A stretch of DNA of 64,000 nucleotides from Chryseobacterium aureum. Its GTDB lineage: Bacteria; Bacteroidota; Bacteroidia; Flavobacteriales; Weeksellaceae. Shown one piece after another: positions 1-8,217 of the stretch (its first letter is position 1; the number at the start of each line of letters is the position of its first letter). The notes below the pieces were generated by a model, which saw nothing but the letters and a program-made list of their open reading frames with translations, had not been told where the DNA came from and did not search any database. The translations under genes were made by a program, and so were the position numbers. The stretch spans positions 1 through 64,000 of the forward strand of contig NZ_CP034661.1 in NCBI RefSeq assembly GCF_003971235.1. Reading direction: 5' to 3'.

Positions 1-1455
1 ATGGATGACAATTTAATGATGATATGGCAGAAATGCCTTCAGTTTATGCGTGATAATCTCAACGCAGCTGAAGACAATTCTGACCTGAAAAAACTTGAAA
101 AATCTTTCGATATGTTATTCGATAAGGTACAGCCGCTTTCATTAGTAGCGAACAACCTTACGTTGATCGTACCGAGCGATTTTTACAAGGAATACATAGA
201 GGACAACTACCTGTCCTTACTTTCTGCTGCCCTGAAGAAAAATATTGGAAAAGGAGTGAAATTATGGTACTCTGTAATGGAAAACAGACCAAAAGGTGAA
301 GAAAAACCTGTTACCATGAACATCAAGGGACAAAGCGTTCCTACTCCAAAAACACAGGAAACAATGCCACAGGGATTCTCTGCTAATATCGTGAACCCTT
401 TTGTCGTTCCTGGAATCAGAAAAGTAAATATAGATTCTAACCTGAAACCTGACTATTCTTTTGATAGTTATGTAGAAGGGGAAAGCAATAAATTTGCAGC
501 CACTGTAGCCAGATCCATTGCAAAAAGACCTGGTGCAACAGCTTTCAACCCGTTATTCCTTTATGGAGGATACGGAGTAGGAAAAACCCACTTGGGACAG
601 GCTGTAGGGCTTGAAGTAAAAAACCAGTTTCCAGATAAAGTAGTTCTTTATCTGTCTTCCGAAAAGTTTATCCAGCAGTTTATCTCTGCGGCCAAAGCGC
701 ATAAGCAGACTGAATTTGCCAATTTCTACCAAATGGTAGATGTACTGATTATTGATGATATTCAGTTCTTATCCGGAAAATCAGCCACACAGGATAGTTT
801 CTTCCATATTTTTGATCATCTGCATCAGAACGGAAAACAGATTATCCTTACTTCTGATAAAGCACCCGCAGATATTATGGATATCCAGGACAGAATTGTT
901 TCCCGCTTCAAATGGGGACTTTCTGCAGAAATAAAATCTCCTGATTTATCTACAAGAAGACAAATTATTGAAGATAAGCTAAGTAGGGATGGGATCGTTC
1001 TTCCGGGGGATATGCTTGACTTCCTCGCTGTAGAAACAAAGACCAACGTGAGAGAGCTTATTGGGGTTATCAATTCCGTGATTGCTTACTCTACTGTCTA
1101 TAAAAGAGATCTAAGTCTTGAGTTATTAAAGGAAACCATCAACAGAATTGCGGCTAACCAAAAGAAGGTCATCAATATTCCTTACATTCAGGAAGTGGTT
1201 TGTGATTATTTTGGAATCAAAAAAGAGCAGCTGCTTTCAAAGACGAGAAAAAGAGAGATTGCATTACCAAGACAGCTTGCGATGTATTTTTCCAAAGAAT
1301 TTACCAATTCTACATTTACTAAAATTGGAGAGGAGATGGGAGGAAAAGATCACTCTACAGTAATGTACGCCTGTGATACCATAAAAGACGTTTCTAAAAT
1401 TGATAAAGAAATCAAAAAGTACGTAAAAGACCTTACAGAAAGAATCAAACAATAA
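1..1455 (+). CDS. dnaA: Chromosomal replication initiator protein DnaA
   Basis: DnaA is the AAA+ ATPase that binds DnaA boxes and opens the replication origin. The 484-residue protein has the full family layout: N-terminal domain I (about 1-90), a variable linker (about 91-145), the AAA+ domain with Walker A GGYGVGKT at 189-196 and Walker B LIIDDIQF at 249-256, and a C-terminal DNA-binding domain with the signature GGKDHSTVMYA. Its length is normal. The ATG is base 1 of the window, so its promoter and any upstream regulatory DnaA boxes lie outside. It is followed by a good hairpin terminator, so it looks monocistronic. The assignment is very secure. Confidence 0.98.
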   Translation: MDDNLMMIWQKCLQFMRDNLNAAEDNSDLKKLEKSFDMLFDKVQPLSLVANNLTLIVPSDFYKEYIEDNYLSLLSAALKKNIGKGVKLWYSVMENRPKGEEKPVTMNIKGQSVPTPKTQETMPQGFSANIVNPFVVPGIRKVNIDSNLKPDYSFDSYVEGESNKFAATVARSIAKRPGATAFNPLFLYGGYGVGKTHLGQAVGLEVKNQFPDKVVLYLSSEKFIQQFISAAKAHKQTEFANFYQMVDVLIIDDIQFLSGKSATQDSFFHIFDHLHQNGKQIILTSDKAPADIMDIQDRIVSRFKWGLSAEIKSPDLSTRRQIIEDKLSRDGIVLPGDMLDFLAVETKTNVRELIGVINSVIAYSTVYKRDLSLELLKETINRIAANQKKVINIPYIQEVVCDYFGIKKEQLLSKTRKREIALPRQLAMYFSKEFTNSTFTKIGEEMGGKDHSTVMYACDTIKDVSKIDKEIKKYVKDLTERIKQ

Positions 1456-1479
1456 TAGTGTTGAGCTGAAATAAATTAA

Positions 1480-1509
1480 AATGAAGGATAGTGGTATTCT
1501 TCATTTTTT
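1480..1509 (+). terminator. Rho-independent terminator after dnaA
   Basis: AATGAAGGATA (1480-1490) pairs with TATTCTTCATT (1495-1505) with one G-T wobble, around a 4-base loop. A T run follows directly. It separates dnaA from the next gene group. Confidence 0.75.
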
Positions 1510-1554
1510 ATTTAGTTTTGTCGTGAAAAAGACACTTTTATAAATAAAAAGCCT

Positions 1555-2004
1555 ATGAAAATATTAATGGTTTGTCTGGGAAATATATGCAGAAGCCCGC
1601 TGGCAGAAGGAATTATGAAAGCAAAGCTGCCGGATCATTATACGGTAGACTCAGCCGGAACTATTTCAATGCATGAAGGGGAGCATCCTGACAAAAGAGC
1701 CATTACAACTGCTGCTAATCATCACATTGACATATCCGGGCAAAAATCCAGACCCATCACCAGAAAGGATTTTGAAACCTTTGATAAGATCTACTGTATG
1801 GATATAGATGTATTTGAAGATGTGGTTTCTAAAACTAAAAATGAAGAAGAACGTCAGAAAGTATCATTATTTTTAGAAGTATTGGGAGATCACGAAAATG
1901 CTGAGGTTCCGGATCCCTATTGGGGAGATATGAAAGATTTTGAAAATGTTTTCCAGCTTTTGGATAAAGGATGTGAAGTTATCAGAAACCAAATATCAAA
2001 CTAA
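1555..2004 (+). CDS. Low-molecular-weight protein-tyrosine phosphatase family protein
   Basis: This 149-residue cytoplasmic phosphatase removes phosphate from protein tyrosine or small phosphoesters. The P-loop CLGNICRS (residues 7-14) fits the family C-x5-R-S signature, with Cys7 as nucleophile and Arg13 as phosphate binder. The general-acid loop DPYWGD is at 120-125. Length is normal for the family. It is the first gene of a tight trio: the next start lies 5 bases after its stop. A TAGTTTTG box at 1513-1520 could be its -7 promoter element, without a clear TTG upstream. The substrate is unknown; roles in capsule tyrosine-kinase control or in arsenate reduction are family alternatives with no support here. 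Confidence 0.92.
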   Translation: MKILMVCLGNICRSPLAEGIMKAKLPDHYTVDSAGTISMHEGEHPDKRAITTAANHHIDISGQKSRPITRKDFETFDKIYCMDIDVFEDVVSKTKNEEERQKVSLFLEVLGDHENAEVPDPYWGDMKDFENVFQLLDKGCEVIRNQISN

Positions 2005-2009
2005 TAATC

Positions 2010-2510
2010 ATGAAAAAACTCTTGTTATTGCTTTTATTAAGCGGTAATTTCTTTTTTGGCCAGGCCAGGGATGAAGCCGAAATCCGAAAAGTAATGGATG
2101 ACTTCATGGGATGTATCAAATCCAGAGATGAAGTCAGATATCTTTCCCTGTTCCAGGAACCCGTGCTATGGACCGGGATTTACAAAGACAGAACACAGGC
2201 TAAACGTCTGGAGAAAAATCCTAAAGCAGATTACTACTTTGCAGACGATTATAAAGCTTTTATTAAAAGTTTTAAAGATGATAAATCCGAAGAAAAATTT
2301 GACAATATAAAGATCGTACAGGATGGAGCAATAGCTTCTGCCAATTTCGACTATAGCTTCTGGTACGACGGTAAAATGGAAAACTGGGGAAAAGAAATCT
2401 GGACGCTCATGAAAATCAACGGAAACTGGAAAATCACTTCCGTTACATTTTCCATGGATCTTACAAAATATTTCCCGCAGCCTTCACTCAACGAAAGAAT
2501 TAAAAAATAA
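2010..2510 (+). CDS. Secreted NTF2-like (SnoaL/DUF4440-type) protein
   Basis: A 166-residue protein with an N-terminal signal peptide (MKKLLLLLLLSGNFFFGQA) and one NTF2-like cone fold: a helix with RKVMDDFMGCIKSRD, then beta strands ending in the typical W-KI--V-F pattern (NGNWKITSVTFSMD). Such domains bind small ligands or act as simple isomerase or hydrolase scaffolds; nothing here fixes a function. It lies between the phosphatase and the methyltransferase with 4-5 base gaps, so all three are probably cotranscribed. A gene of similar type occurs in the starch locus at 32994-33521, but the two proteins are not close copies by eye. Confidence 0.75.
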   Translation: MKKLLLLLLLSGNFFFGQARDEAEIRKVMDDFMGCIKSRDEVRYLSLFQEPVLWTGIYKDRTQAKRLEKNPKADYYFADDYKAFIKSFKDDKSEEKFDNIKIVQDGAIASANFDYSFWYDGKMENWGKEIWTLMKINGNWKITSVTFSMDLTKYFPQPSLNERIKK

Positions 2511-2514
2511 TACA

Positions 2515-3213
2515 ATGCTTTTTTTACTCCCTGCTTATTTATCAGAAAATACCTCTATCAACCATTTTTCACCTGTTTTGAAAGAGTATATCATGCAAAC
2601 CGATTATTTCTTCGTAGAAAATGAGAAGACAGCACGAAAGGTTGTGAAGTTTTTTGCTCCCGAAAAAAAGCAGGCGGATCTGAAATTATTCTTATTGGAT
2701 AAATACACAGAAAATGCAGATATCAAAGAAGCTCAGGAATTAATGCTGAAAGGGCAGGATTTTGGACTGCTGTCGGAAGCCGGATTGCCATGTATTGCAG
2801 ATCCCGGAAATCTCATTGTGAAGTGGTGTCATGAAAAAAATATAAGAGTAATCCCTGTTTCCGGGCCTTCATCTATTATTCTGGCTTTGATTTCCAGTGG
2901 ATTCAATGGTCAGGAATTTACTTTCCATGGTTATCTTCCTATTGATAAAAGTGAAAAAAAGAAACAGATCATAATGCTGGAAAGTCTTGTTCAGAAAACC
3001 GGATATTCTCAGATTTTCATGGAAACGCCTTATAGAAATAACCAGCTTTTTGAAGATTTATGTAAATTTTTATCACCGAATACCAAGCTGTGTATTGCTG
3101 CCAATATTAATGATCCGGAACATGAATTCATTAAAACGAAATCCATCAAAGACTGGCAGAAGCAAAAGCCGGAGCTGCATAAAATTCCCGCAGTTTTTGT
3201 ACTTGGGAAATAA
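2515..3213 (+). CDS. RsmI-like tetrapyrrole-methylase-fold SAM methyltransferase
   Basis: A 232-residue SAM-dependent methyltransferase of the tetrapyrrole methylase / RsmI fold. Visible family motifs are the central SEAGLPCIADPG, followed by VIPVSGPSSIILAL and FHGYLPIDKSEKKK, which match the RsmI order. RsmI 2'-O-methylates C1402 of 16S rRNA. This protein is shorter than usual RsmI (about 280 residues) and starts directly with MLFLLPAYLSEN instead of a glycine-rich first strand, so it belongs to a shorter branch common in Bacteroidota, and its exact RNA target is not certain. It is the last gene of the trio and is followed by a strong terminator. Confidence 0.85.
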   Translation: MLFLLPAYLSENTSINHFSPVLKEYIMQTDYFFVENEKTARKVVKFFAPEKKQADLKLFLLDKYTENADIKEAQELMLKGQDFGLLSEAGLPCIADPGNLIVKWCHEKNIRVIPVSGPSSIILALISSGFNGQEFTFHGYLPIDKSEKKKQIIMLESLVQKTGYSQIFMETPYRNNQLFEDLCKFLSPNTKLCIAANINDPEHEFIKTKSIKDWQKQKPELHKIPAVFVLGK

Positions 3214-3259
3214 ATTGTATTCCTTTTGACTGAATAGTATCTTAGGAATCGTGAAGAGG

Positions 3260-3305
3260 CACAGGCTGGAAGAATGATCAAATTCTTTCAGCCTGTGTTT
3301 TTTTT
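3260..3305 (+). terminator. Rho-independent terminator of the phosphatase/NTF2/methyltransferase group
   Basis: CACAGGCTG plus AGAAT on the left (3260-3274) pairs with ATTCTTTCAGCCTGTG (3282-3297). Eight or more T follow. Confidence 0.85.
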
Positions 3306-3700
3306 ATTTCAATTTTTTTTTGTAATTCATTAAAGATCATATGGCTAACCATAGGTTATGCCTTCATTTTCTCTTTCTACACTTGGTAAGATTGATTTAT
3401 TTTAAATTTATTTCAATGATATGTGACTAATTTTTATAATTTTTCCTATTTTTATGCTTTATAATATTATGGTTATATGTTAATCATAATATGTTATGAA
3501 TTATTATTTTATGTTTTAATTTGAAATATTAACTAATTAATTATGTTTAATATGACTTTTATTGAAAAATTTATAATCTAATTATTTAATAAATTTAGAG
3601 TAATGACTTTTATAATTCCTTATGTATTTAGAATACAATAGTTTGAAAATTTAGGTTTTAATAAAATTAGATTAACACAATCAACACCAAATATTTAAAT
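3306..3700. other. Very AT-rich gene-free stretch upstream of the LPMO gene
   Basis: About 400 bases with no convincing ORF, dominated by A and T (visibly richer than neighbouring spacers), with many ATTAAT and TAATTA words. A small imperfect palindrome TAACC-ATA-GGTTA lies near 3345-3357. No DnaA-box cluster was seen. It presumably holds the LPMO promoter, but no clear TAnnTTTG box was found. Confidence 0.5.
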
Positions 3701-5503
3701 ATGATGACACGTAAATTTTTTTTTCCGGTATTGCTGATGTTGGCGATGCTGATACCATCTTTAATTCATTTGTCGGCACACGGCTATGTACTAAGTCCTG
3801 CCTCCAGAGGATATCAGGGAAGTCTGGATAAGGCTTCAATGGGGTATTCCACAGCATTGGGAATCTACGGATCTGTAATTAACGAACCCGGATCTCTGGA
3901 AGCTCCGAAAGGTTTTCCTGTATCGGGCCCGGCAGATGGAAAAATTGCTTCTGCAAATGGCAGCATAGGCGGAGATACTACAATGGATATCCAGACTGCC
4001 GACCGCTGGAAGAAAACCAATATTACCACAGGGGTAAATGCCTTCATCTGGAAATACCTGGCATATCACGCCACAGCAAAATGGCATTATTATATGACAA
4101 AGCAGGGTTGGGATCCTAATAAACCGCTTACCCGTCAGGATCTTGAACTTATTGGCACCATCACACATAATGGTACACCACCACAGGATAATGTTTCTCA
4201 CCAGATTACAGTTCCTGCTAACCGTACTGGTTACCACATTATTTTAGCAGTATGGGATGTAGCAGATACCACCAATGCATTTTATAACGTAATTGATGTA
4301 AATGTCACTTCCGCAACAGGCGTTTCTGCCCCTGCCACTCCTACAGGACTGGCACAGGTAGCAGTAACCAGTTCTTCTGCCAAAATAAGCTGGAACCCAC
4401 AGTCTGATGCTGTCTCCTATAATGTTTTCCGCAACGGACAAAACATTCAGCAGGTAAGTATCCCCACATTTCAGGATACAGGCTTAACTGCGAATACGGT
4501 TTATACCTATGAAATACAGGCGAAAGGTTCTTCTGGGCTTACCTCGGGGAAAAGTACGCCACTCAATGTAAAAACAAGCACCGAAGGTACCCTTGAAAAA
4601 CCTACAGCACCATCCAATCTTCATTCAATGGCAGTTACTGAAAATTCAGTTTCACTCATGTGGATGGCTTCAACCCATTCGCAGGGAATCAAAAATTACC
4701 AAATCTTTGAAAACGGAATTAAAGTAGGGGAAACGGTACAAACAAGCTTTTTACGTACAGGGCTGACACAAGATACTGAATATAGTTATACTGTAAAATC
4801 TATTGCGATGAACGATCAGTTCTCTGATGCCAGCAATGAATTAAAAGTCAGAACCAAAAAAATTACCCCAGGAAACGGGCAGTCCTACTGCGGAGCAGAG
4901 CAGTATAATGCTGCCAATGCATATCCTGTTGCCGGAGTGAAAGTTTTCTATTCCTGTAAAATCTGGAAAAATAAATGGTATGCTAATCCGGGAGAACTTC
5001 CGGGAAGCAACATGGTTTGGGAAGAAGTAAGCGTATGTACAGAAGGACCTGGCTGTGAATCAAGCGGTCCGGTTACTTACTGTGGTGCACAGGAATATAA
5101 TCCTGTAAAAACTTATCCGTCAGCAGGAACGAAGGTGTTCTATGCCTGTAAAATATGGGAAAATAAATGGTACGCAAATCCTGGAGAAGCGCCGGGAAGT
5201 AATGCGGTTTGGAAAGTGGTCAGCGATTGTAACGAAGGACAGAGCTGTAAAACCTCAGTTCCTGCCAGTAAGGAAAATGATCTTTCAATCATCGTATCTG
5301 AACATTTGATCAATTTTGTACCTGAAAGCTATTATGATAAAATAAGCAGAGTAGATGTCATTACTCCTCAAGGACTTCAAATCGTGACTTTTGCGAATCC
5401 CGGAAAGGATAATATGAATATCAGCCGTATTCTATCTGGAATCTATTTCGTGAAAATCCTTTACAAGGATGGAAGCAGTATTACCAAAACCATCAGGAAA
5501 TAA
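3701..5503 (+). CDS. Secreted multidomain AA10 lytic polysaccharide monooxygenase (chitin-active type)
   Basis: A 600-residue secreted copper enzyme that should cleave crystalline chitin (or cellulose) oxidatively. Signal peptide 1-26 ends in LSA so that His27 (HGYVLSP) becomes the mature N-terminus, as the copper histidine brace requires. The second brace residue is His123 in AYHATAKWHYY, followed by GWDPNKPLTR. After the AA10 domain (27 to about 205) come two fibronectin type III domains (about 211-293 and 301-386), two near-identical CBM5/12-like Cys/Trp-rich repeats (about 395-449 and 458-511, each with YCGA, WKNKW or WENKW and YANPGE), and a T9SS type A sorting domain (about 528-600) ending in ITKTIRK. 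A second in-frame ATG follows at 3704. No chitinase lies next to it. Confidence 0.93.
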   Translation: MMTRKFFFPVLLMLAMLIPSLIHLSAHGYVLSPASRGYQGSLDKASMGYSTALGIYGSVINEPGSLEAPKGFPVSGPADGKIASANGSIGGDTTMDIQTADRWKKTNITTGVNAFIWKYLAYHATAKWHYYMTKQGWDPNKPLTRQDLELIGTITHNGTPPQDNVSHQITVPANRTGYHIILAVWDVADTTNAFYNVIDVNVTSATGVSAPATPTGLAQVAVTSSSAKISWNPQSDAVSYNVFRNGQNIQQVSIPTFQDTGLTANTVYTYEIQAKGSSGLTSGKSTPLNVKTSTEGTLEKPTAPSNLHSMAVTENSVSLMWMASTHSQGIKNYQIFENGIKVGETVQTSFLRTGLTQDTEYSYTVKSIAMNDQFSDASNELKVRTKKITPGNGQSYCGAEQYNAANAYPVAGVKVFYSCKIWKNKWYANPGELPGSNMVWEEVSVCTEGPGCESSGPVTYCGAQEYNPVKTYPSAGTKVFYACKIWENKWYANPGEAPGSNAVWKVVSDCNEGQSCKTSVPASKENDLSIIVSEHLINFVPESYYDKISRVDVITPQGLQIVTFANPGKDNMNISRILSGIYFVKILYKDGSSITKTIRK

Positions 5504-5525
5504 TTTGATATTTTAAAAATACATT

Positions 5526-5554
5526 AAGCCGCTTTATTGAATAGAGCGGCTTTT
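5526..5554 (+). terminator. Terminator after the LPMO gene
   Basis: AAGCCGCT (5526-5533) pairs with AGCGGCTT (5545-5552), followed by a short T run. Confidence 0.75.
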
Positions 5555-5647
5555 CCTTTGCAGAAAATTATGAAAATATTTAACAGCCCTTAACAGCTGT
5601 ATTGCATTATTCTTGATTTTTACCATGTATCACTAAAAGATATGATT

Positions 5648-6025
5648 ATGTCTGATAAAAAATTAGCCGGAATCTGGATTGATACCGAGAAAGCCATTGT
5701 AGCCAAAAATCATGATGGGCAAAACGTCTCTCAATTTACCCTTTGTAAACCAGTAAAAGCAGAGATACAGCACGGGAACTCCAGCGAAAATGCCGGAAAT
5801 AATGCTGAAATTACGAACAGAAACAAGTTTTTTAAAGAAATTGAAAAATTACTGACCAATTCTCAGGATCTATACATTACTGGGCCGGGAGTAGCGCAGG
5901 AGGAACTGAAACATTTCCTTCATGATACGGCTCAGTTCAGGGATTTAAATATTACATTGGGAACCTCACAAAAAATGACAGATGAGAAAGTGCTGGAAAC
6001 AGTAAAGGATCATTTTAATGCTTAA
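5648..6025 (+). CDS. Hypothetical cytoplasmic protein, 125 residues
   Basis: Function not recognised. The protein begins MSDKKLAGIWIDTEKAIV and has no signal peptide or membrane segment. A central polar region rich in Asn/Glu is followed by NKFFKEIEKLL, DLYITGPGVAQEELKHFL and a closing TDEKVLETVKDHF. The alternating beta strand and GPG-type turn recall short bacterial relatives of the eRF1/Pelota middle domain, but this is only an impression. The ATG at 5642 is in frame two codons upstream; 5648 is preferred because the purine-rich AAAAGA then sits at normal distance. It is monocistronic, between two hairpin terminators. Confidence 0.7.
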   Translation: MSDKKLAGIWIDTEKAIVAKNHDGQNVSQFTLCKPVKAEIQHGNSSENAGNNAEITNRNKFFKEIEKLLTNSQDLYITGPGVAQEELKHFLHDTAQFRDLNITLGTSQKMTDEKVLETVKDHFNA

Positions 6026-6034
6026 GTTGTTAGC

Positions 6035-6083
6035 AATTAATAGAAACTCCGGGCATCGAAGATGCCCGGAGTTTCTATTAATT
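6035..6083. terminator. Perfect 23-bp bidirectional terminator hairpin
   Basis: Bases 6035-6057 and 6061-6083 are perfect reverse complements with a 3-base GAA loop; the core is ACTCCGGGCATC / GATGCCCGGAGT. It sits between convergent genes ending at 6025 and 6082, and the last stop codon of the minus-strand gene lies at its edge. Confidence 0.85.
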
Positions 6084-6972
6084 AATTTAAATCTTTTTTC
6101 TTTGATCTCCATTTTCTCCAGAGAACAATAATAACGGGAATAAGTAAAAAGAACGGCCACAATGAAACCAAACCCAGCAGAAAGCTTACAAAACTATTCC
6201 AGCCTTCAGTCAGAGAATCCATAAAACGGCTTCCAAAACCAATTTTTGAGGTCGTAGAGCTTCTTACTTTCTCTTTGTACAGATACAGGTTCAAGGTGCT
6301 GTAATTCACGCGGTCATCAATAAAGCGAAGTCTGCCTTCAGCCACATCAATCTCATCCTCTAGCTCACGGATGTTTTCCTGAATTTCCAGCATATCTTTC
6401 GTGGTGGCAGCGCTTTTCAGCATATCCCGGTATTTTTCAAGATATATTTTTTTGTTAGCCAGTTTAATGGCGGTATCGGTATATTCCTCCGTTACATCAC
6501 TGGAGGAAATATTCTTAGACAAAACAGTTCCTACACCATTCGAAAACGAACTGATCAGTGCATCAAAGTTTTTATGAGGCACCCGGATAATAAGGGTAAG
6601 ATTATCATCCATATCCGTATTTTGAAACTCTTCTTTCTGGATATAGGCATTGTTTTTTCTGATGATTTCGTTGACCTGATTTTGTGTCTTTTTAATATCA
6701 CCCACCTGAATCTTCATATCTCCGTTTTTGATGATTTTTTTAGAGATCGTATCTGTTTTCTTTGGATTATAAACCTCTTTATTTGTTCCGTTTTCATCAG
6801 GAAGTAGTTTTTCGGAAACGACAGCTGCAGATATGGGCGCAGGTGCAGAGGAAGGTACTTTTTCTTCGGGTAAAACTTCCATCAGATCAGCTTTCACTTC
6901 ATATGTTTCACCTCCTGATTTGCTGCAATTAATCAGGATAAGACCTGATAATAGGAAAATAATTTTTTTCAT
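6082..6972 (-). CDS. DUF4349 domain lipoprotein
   Basis: A 296-residue envelope protein of the DUF4349 family. A lipoprotein signal peptide ends at Cys16 (LILINCSK). The middle (about 85-245) has the family pattern IIKNGDMKIQVGDI followed by a long predicted coiled coil (LEIQENIRELEDEIDVAEGR) and a strand VNYSTLNLYLY. One C-terminal transmembrane segment (about 263-285, FLLGLVSLWPFFLLIPVII) precedes a basic tail RKWRSKKK. The molecular role of DUF4349 proteins is not established. No LES-type acidic motif follows Cys16, so a periplasm-facing location is likely. It is monocistronic. Confidence 0.88.
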   Translation of the reverse strand: MKKIIFLLSGLILINCSKSGGETYEVKADLMEVLPEEKVPSSAPAPISAAVVSEKLLPDENGTNKEVYNPKKTDTISKKIIKNGDMKIQVGDIKKTQNQVNEIIRKNNAYIQKEEFQNTDMDDNLTLIIRVPHKNFDALISSFSNGVGTVLSKNISSSDVTEEYTDTAIKLANKKIYLEKYRDMLKSAATTKDMLEIQENIRELEDEIDVAEGRLRFIDDRVNYSTLNLYLYKEKVRSSTTSKIGFGSRFMDSLTEGWNSFVSFLLGLVSLWPFFLLIPVIIVLWRKWRSKKKDLN

Positions 6973-7149
6973 GGGTTAGTTAGTTTTTAATGGAGATGAT
7001 CAAAAAGTGTGCTCAAAAATGATTATTTGTAAAATTGATTACCATTTAAAATGTGAAAATGTTTAAAATTAAGTCAATGATTAAATGAAATAGCCGTAAA
7101 AACGGGTGAAAAATTGCTGAGACTGGTAAATTATTTTTATTTTTAATTC

Positions 7150-8217
7150 ATGAAAAAAAGTCTTTTAGCATTAATGTTTTCTCCATTTCTGATATATGCC
7201 CAGGAAGTTCCGAAACTTACAGACGAAATGGCCATGAAATTGTCTGATAAACCTCTTCACTGCATCAATCAGGAATATCCCAATAAAACAGCCCATATTA
7301 TTAATAATGCGGGCGAAGTTCCTTTGACTCCCAAAGATCTTCATCCCAGTTTTTATGGATGTTTTGACTGGCACAGCTCCGTTCACGGACATTGGATGCT
7401 TACAAGACTTTTAAAAACAAAACCCAATCTGTCTAATGCCCAGGAGATTGAAAAAATTCTGGATGAATCCTTTCAAAAAGAAAAACTGCAGACAGAAGCG
7501 GATTATTTTACAAAATATCAGTTAACAGGAACTTTTGAAAGAACCTACGGCTGGGCATGGATCTTAAAACTGGATGAAGAGCTTACCAACTGGAATCATC
7601 CAAAAGCTAAAATATGGCATCAAAACCTGAAGCCTCTTACCGATCAAATCCTGAAATCATGGAAAGCCTATCTTCCAAAGCAGACTTATCCCAACAGAAC
7701 CGGAGTTCATCCCAATACTGCATTTGCTATGGCTTTTGCGATAGACTGGGCAAGAGCCAATAAAGATAAAGAGTTTGAAAACCAGCTGATAGAAAAGGCT
7801 AAATACTTTTTCCTAAAAGATCAGAAAACGCCTGCTTATCTTGAACCGGACGGATCAGATTTCTTTTCGCCCAGTCTGGAAATTGCGGATCTGATGCGCA
7901 GAGTTCTTCCTCAAAAAGAATTTGTACAGTGGCTGAATGCTTTCTATGAGAAAAGAAGCCTGGAAAACGTAGAGAAAATACCTGTTGTCAGTGATCTGAG
8001 CGATTACCAGACGGTTCACCTCGTAGGGTTATCCTTTTCCAAAGCATGGTGTATGAAAGGAATTTCCAATGCACTTCCTGCCAGTCACCCTTTAAAAAAA
8101 GAATTCAGGAAGACCGCAGATGTTTTTCTAAATAACGGATTACCATTGCTTTTCCAGGGGAATTACGGTGGAGATCACTGGCTGGCAAGTTTTGCCGTAT
8201 ATGCCCTGGAAGATTAG
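7150..8217 (+). CDS. DUF2891 family secreted protein
   Basis: A 355-residue protein with a signal peptide (MKKSLLALMFSPFLIYAQ) and the DUF2891 hallmarks: HPSFYGCFDWHSSVHGHWML near residues 65-84, TYGWAWILKL, an HPNTAFAM block and a C-terminal GNYGGDHWLASFAVYAL. These Trp/His-rich motifs suggest an alpha/alpha-barrel enzyme, perhaps acting on a glycan, but no activity is known to me. Its TAG stop overlaps the stop of the convergent Mpo1-like gene by four bases (8214-8217), and no terminator separates them. Confidence 0.88.
   Translation: MKKSLLALMFSPFLIYAQEVPKLTDEMAMKLSDKPLHCINQEYPNKTAHIINNAGEVPLTPKDLHPSFYGCFDWHSSVHGHWMLTRLLKTKPNLSNAQEIEKILDESFQKEKLQTEADYFTKYQLTGTFERTYGWAWILKLDEELTNWNHPKAKIWHQNLKPLTDQILKSWKAYLPKQTYPNRTGVHPNTAFAMAFAIDWARANKDKEFENQLIEKAKYFFLKDQKTPAYLEPDGSDFFSPSLEIADLMRRVLPQKEFVQWLNAFYEKRSLENVEKIPVVSDLSDYQTVHLVGLSFSKAWCMKGISNALPASHPLKKEFRKTADVFLNNGLPLLFQGNYGGDHWLASFAVYALED

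Noticed and set aside
3836..4237. Long minus-strand ORF inside the LPMO gene
   Set aside because: It is a shadow of a strongly conserved coding frame; no promoter or family pattern.
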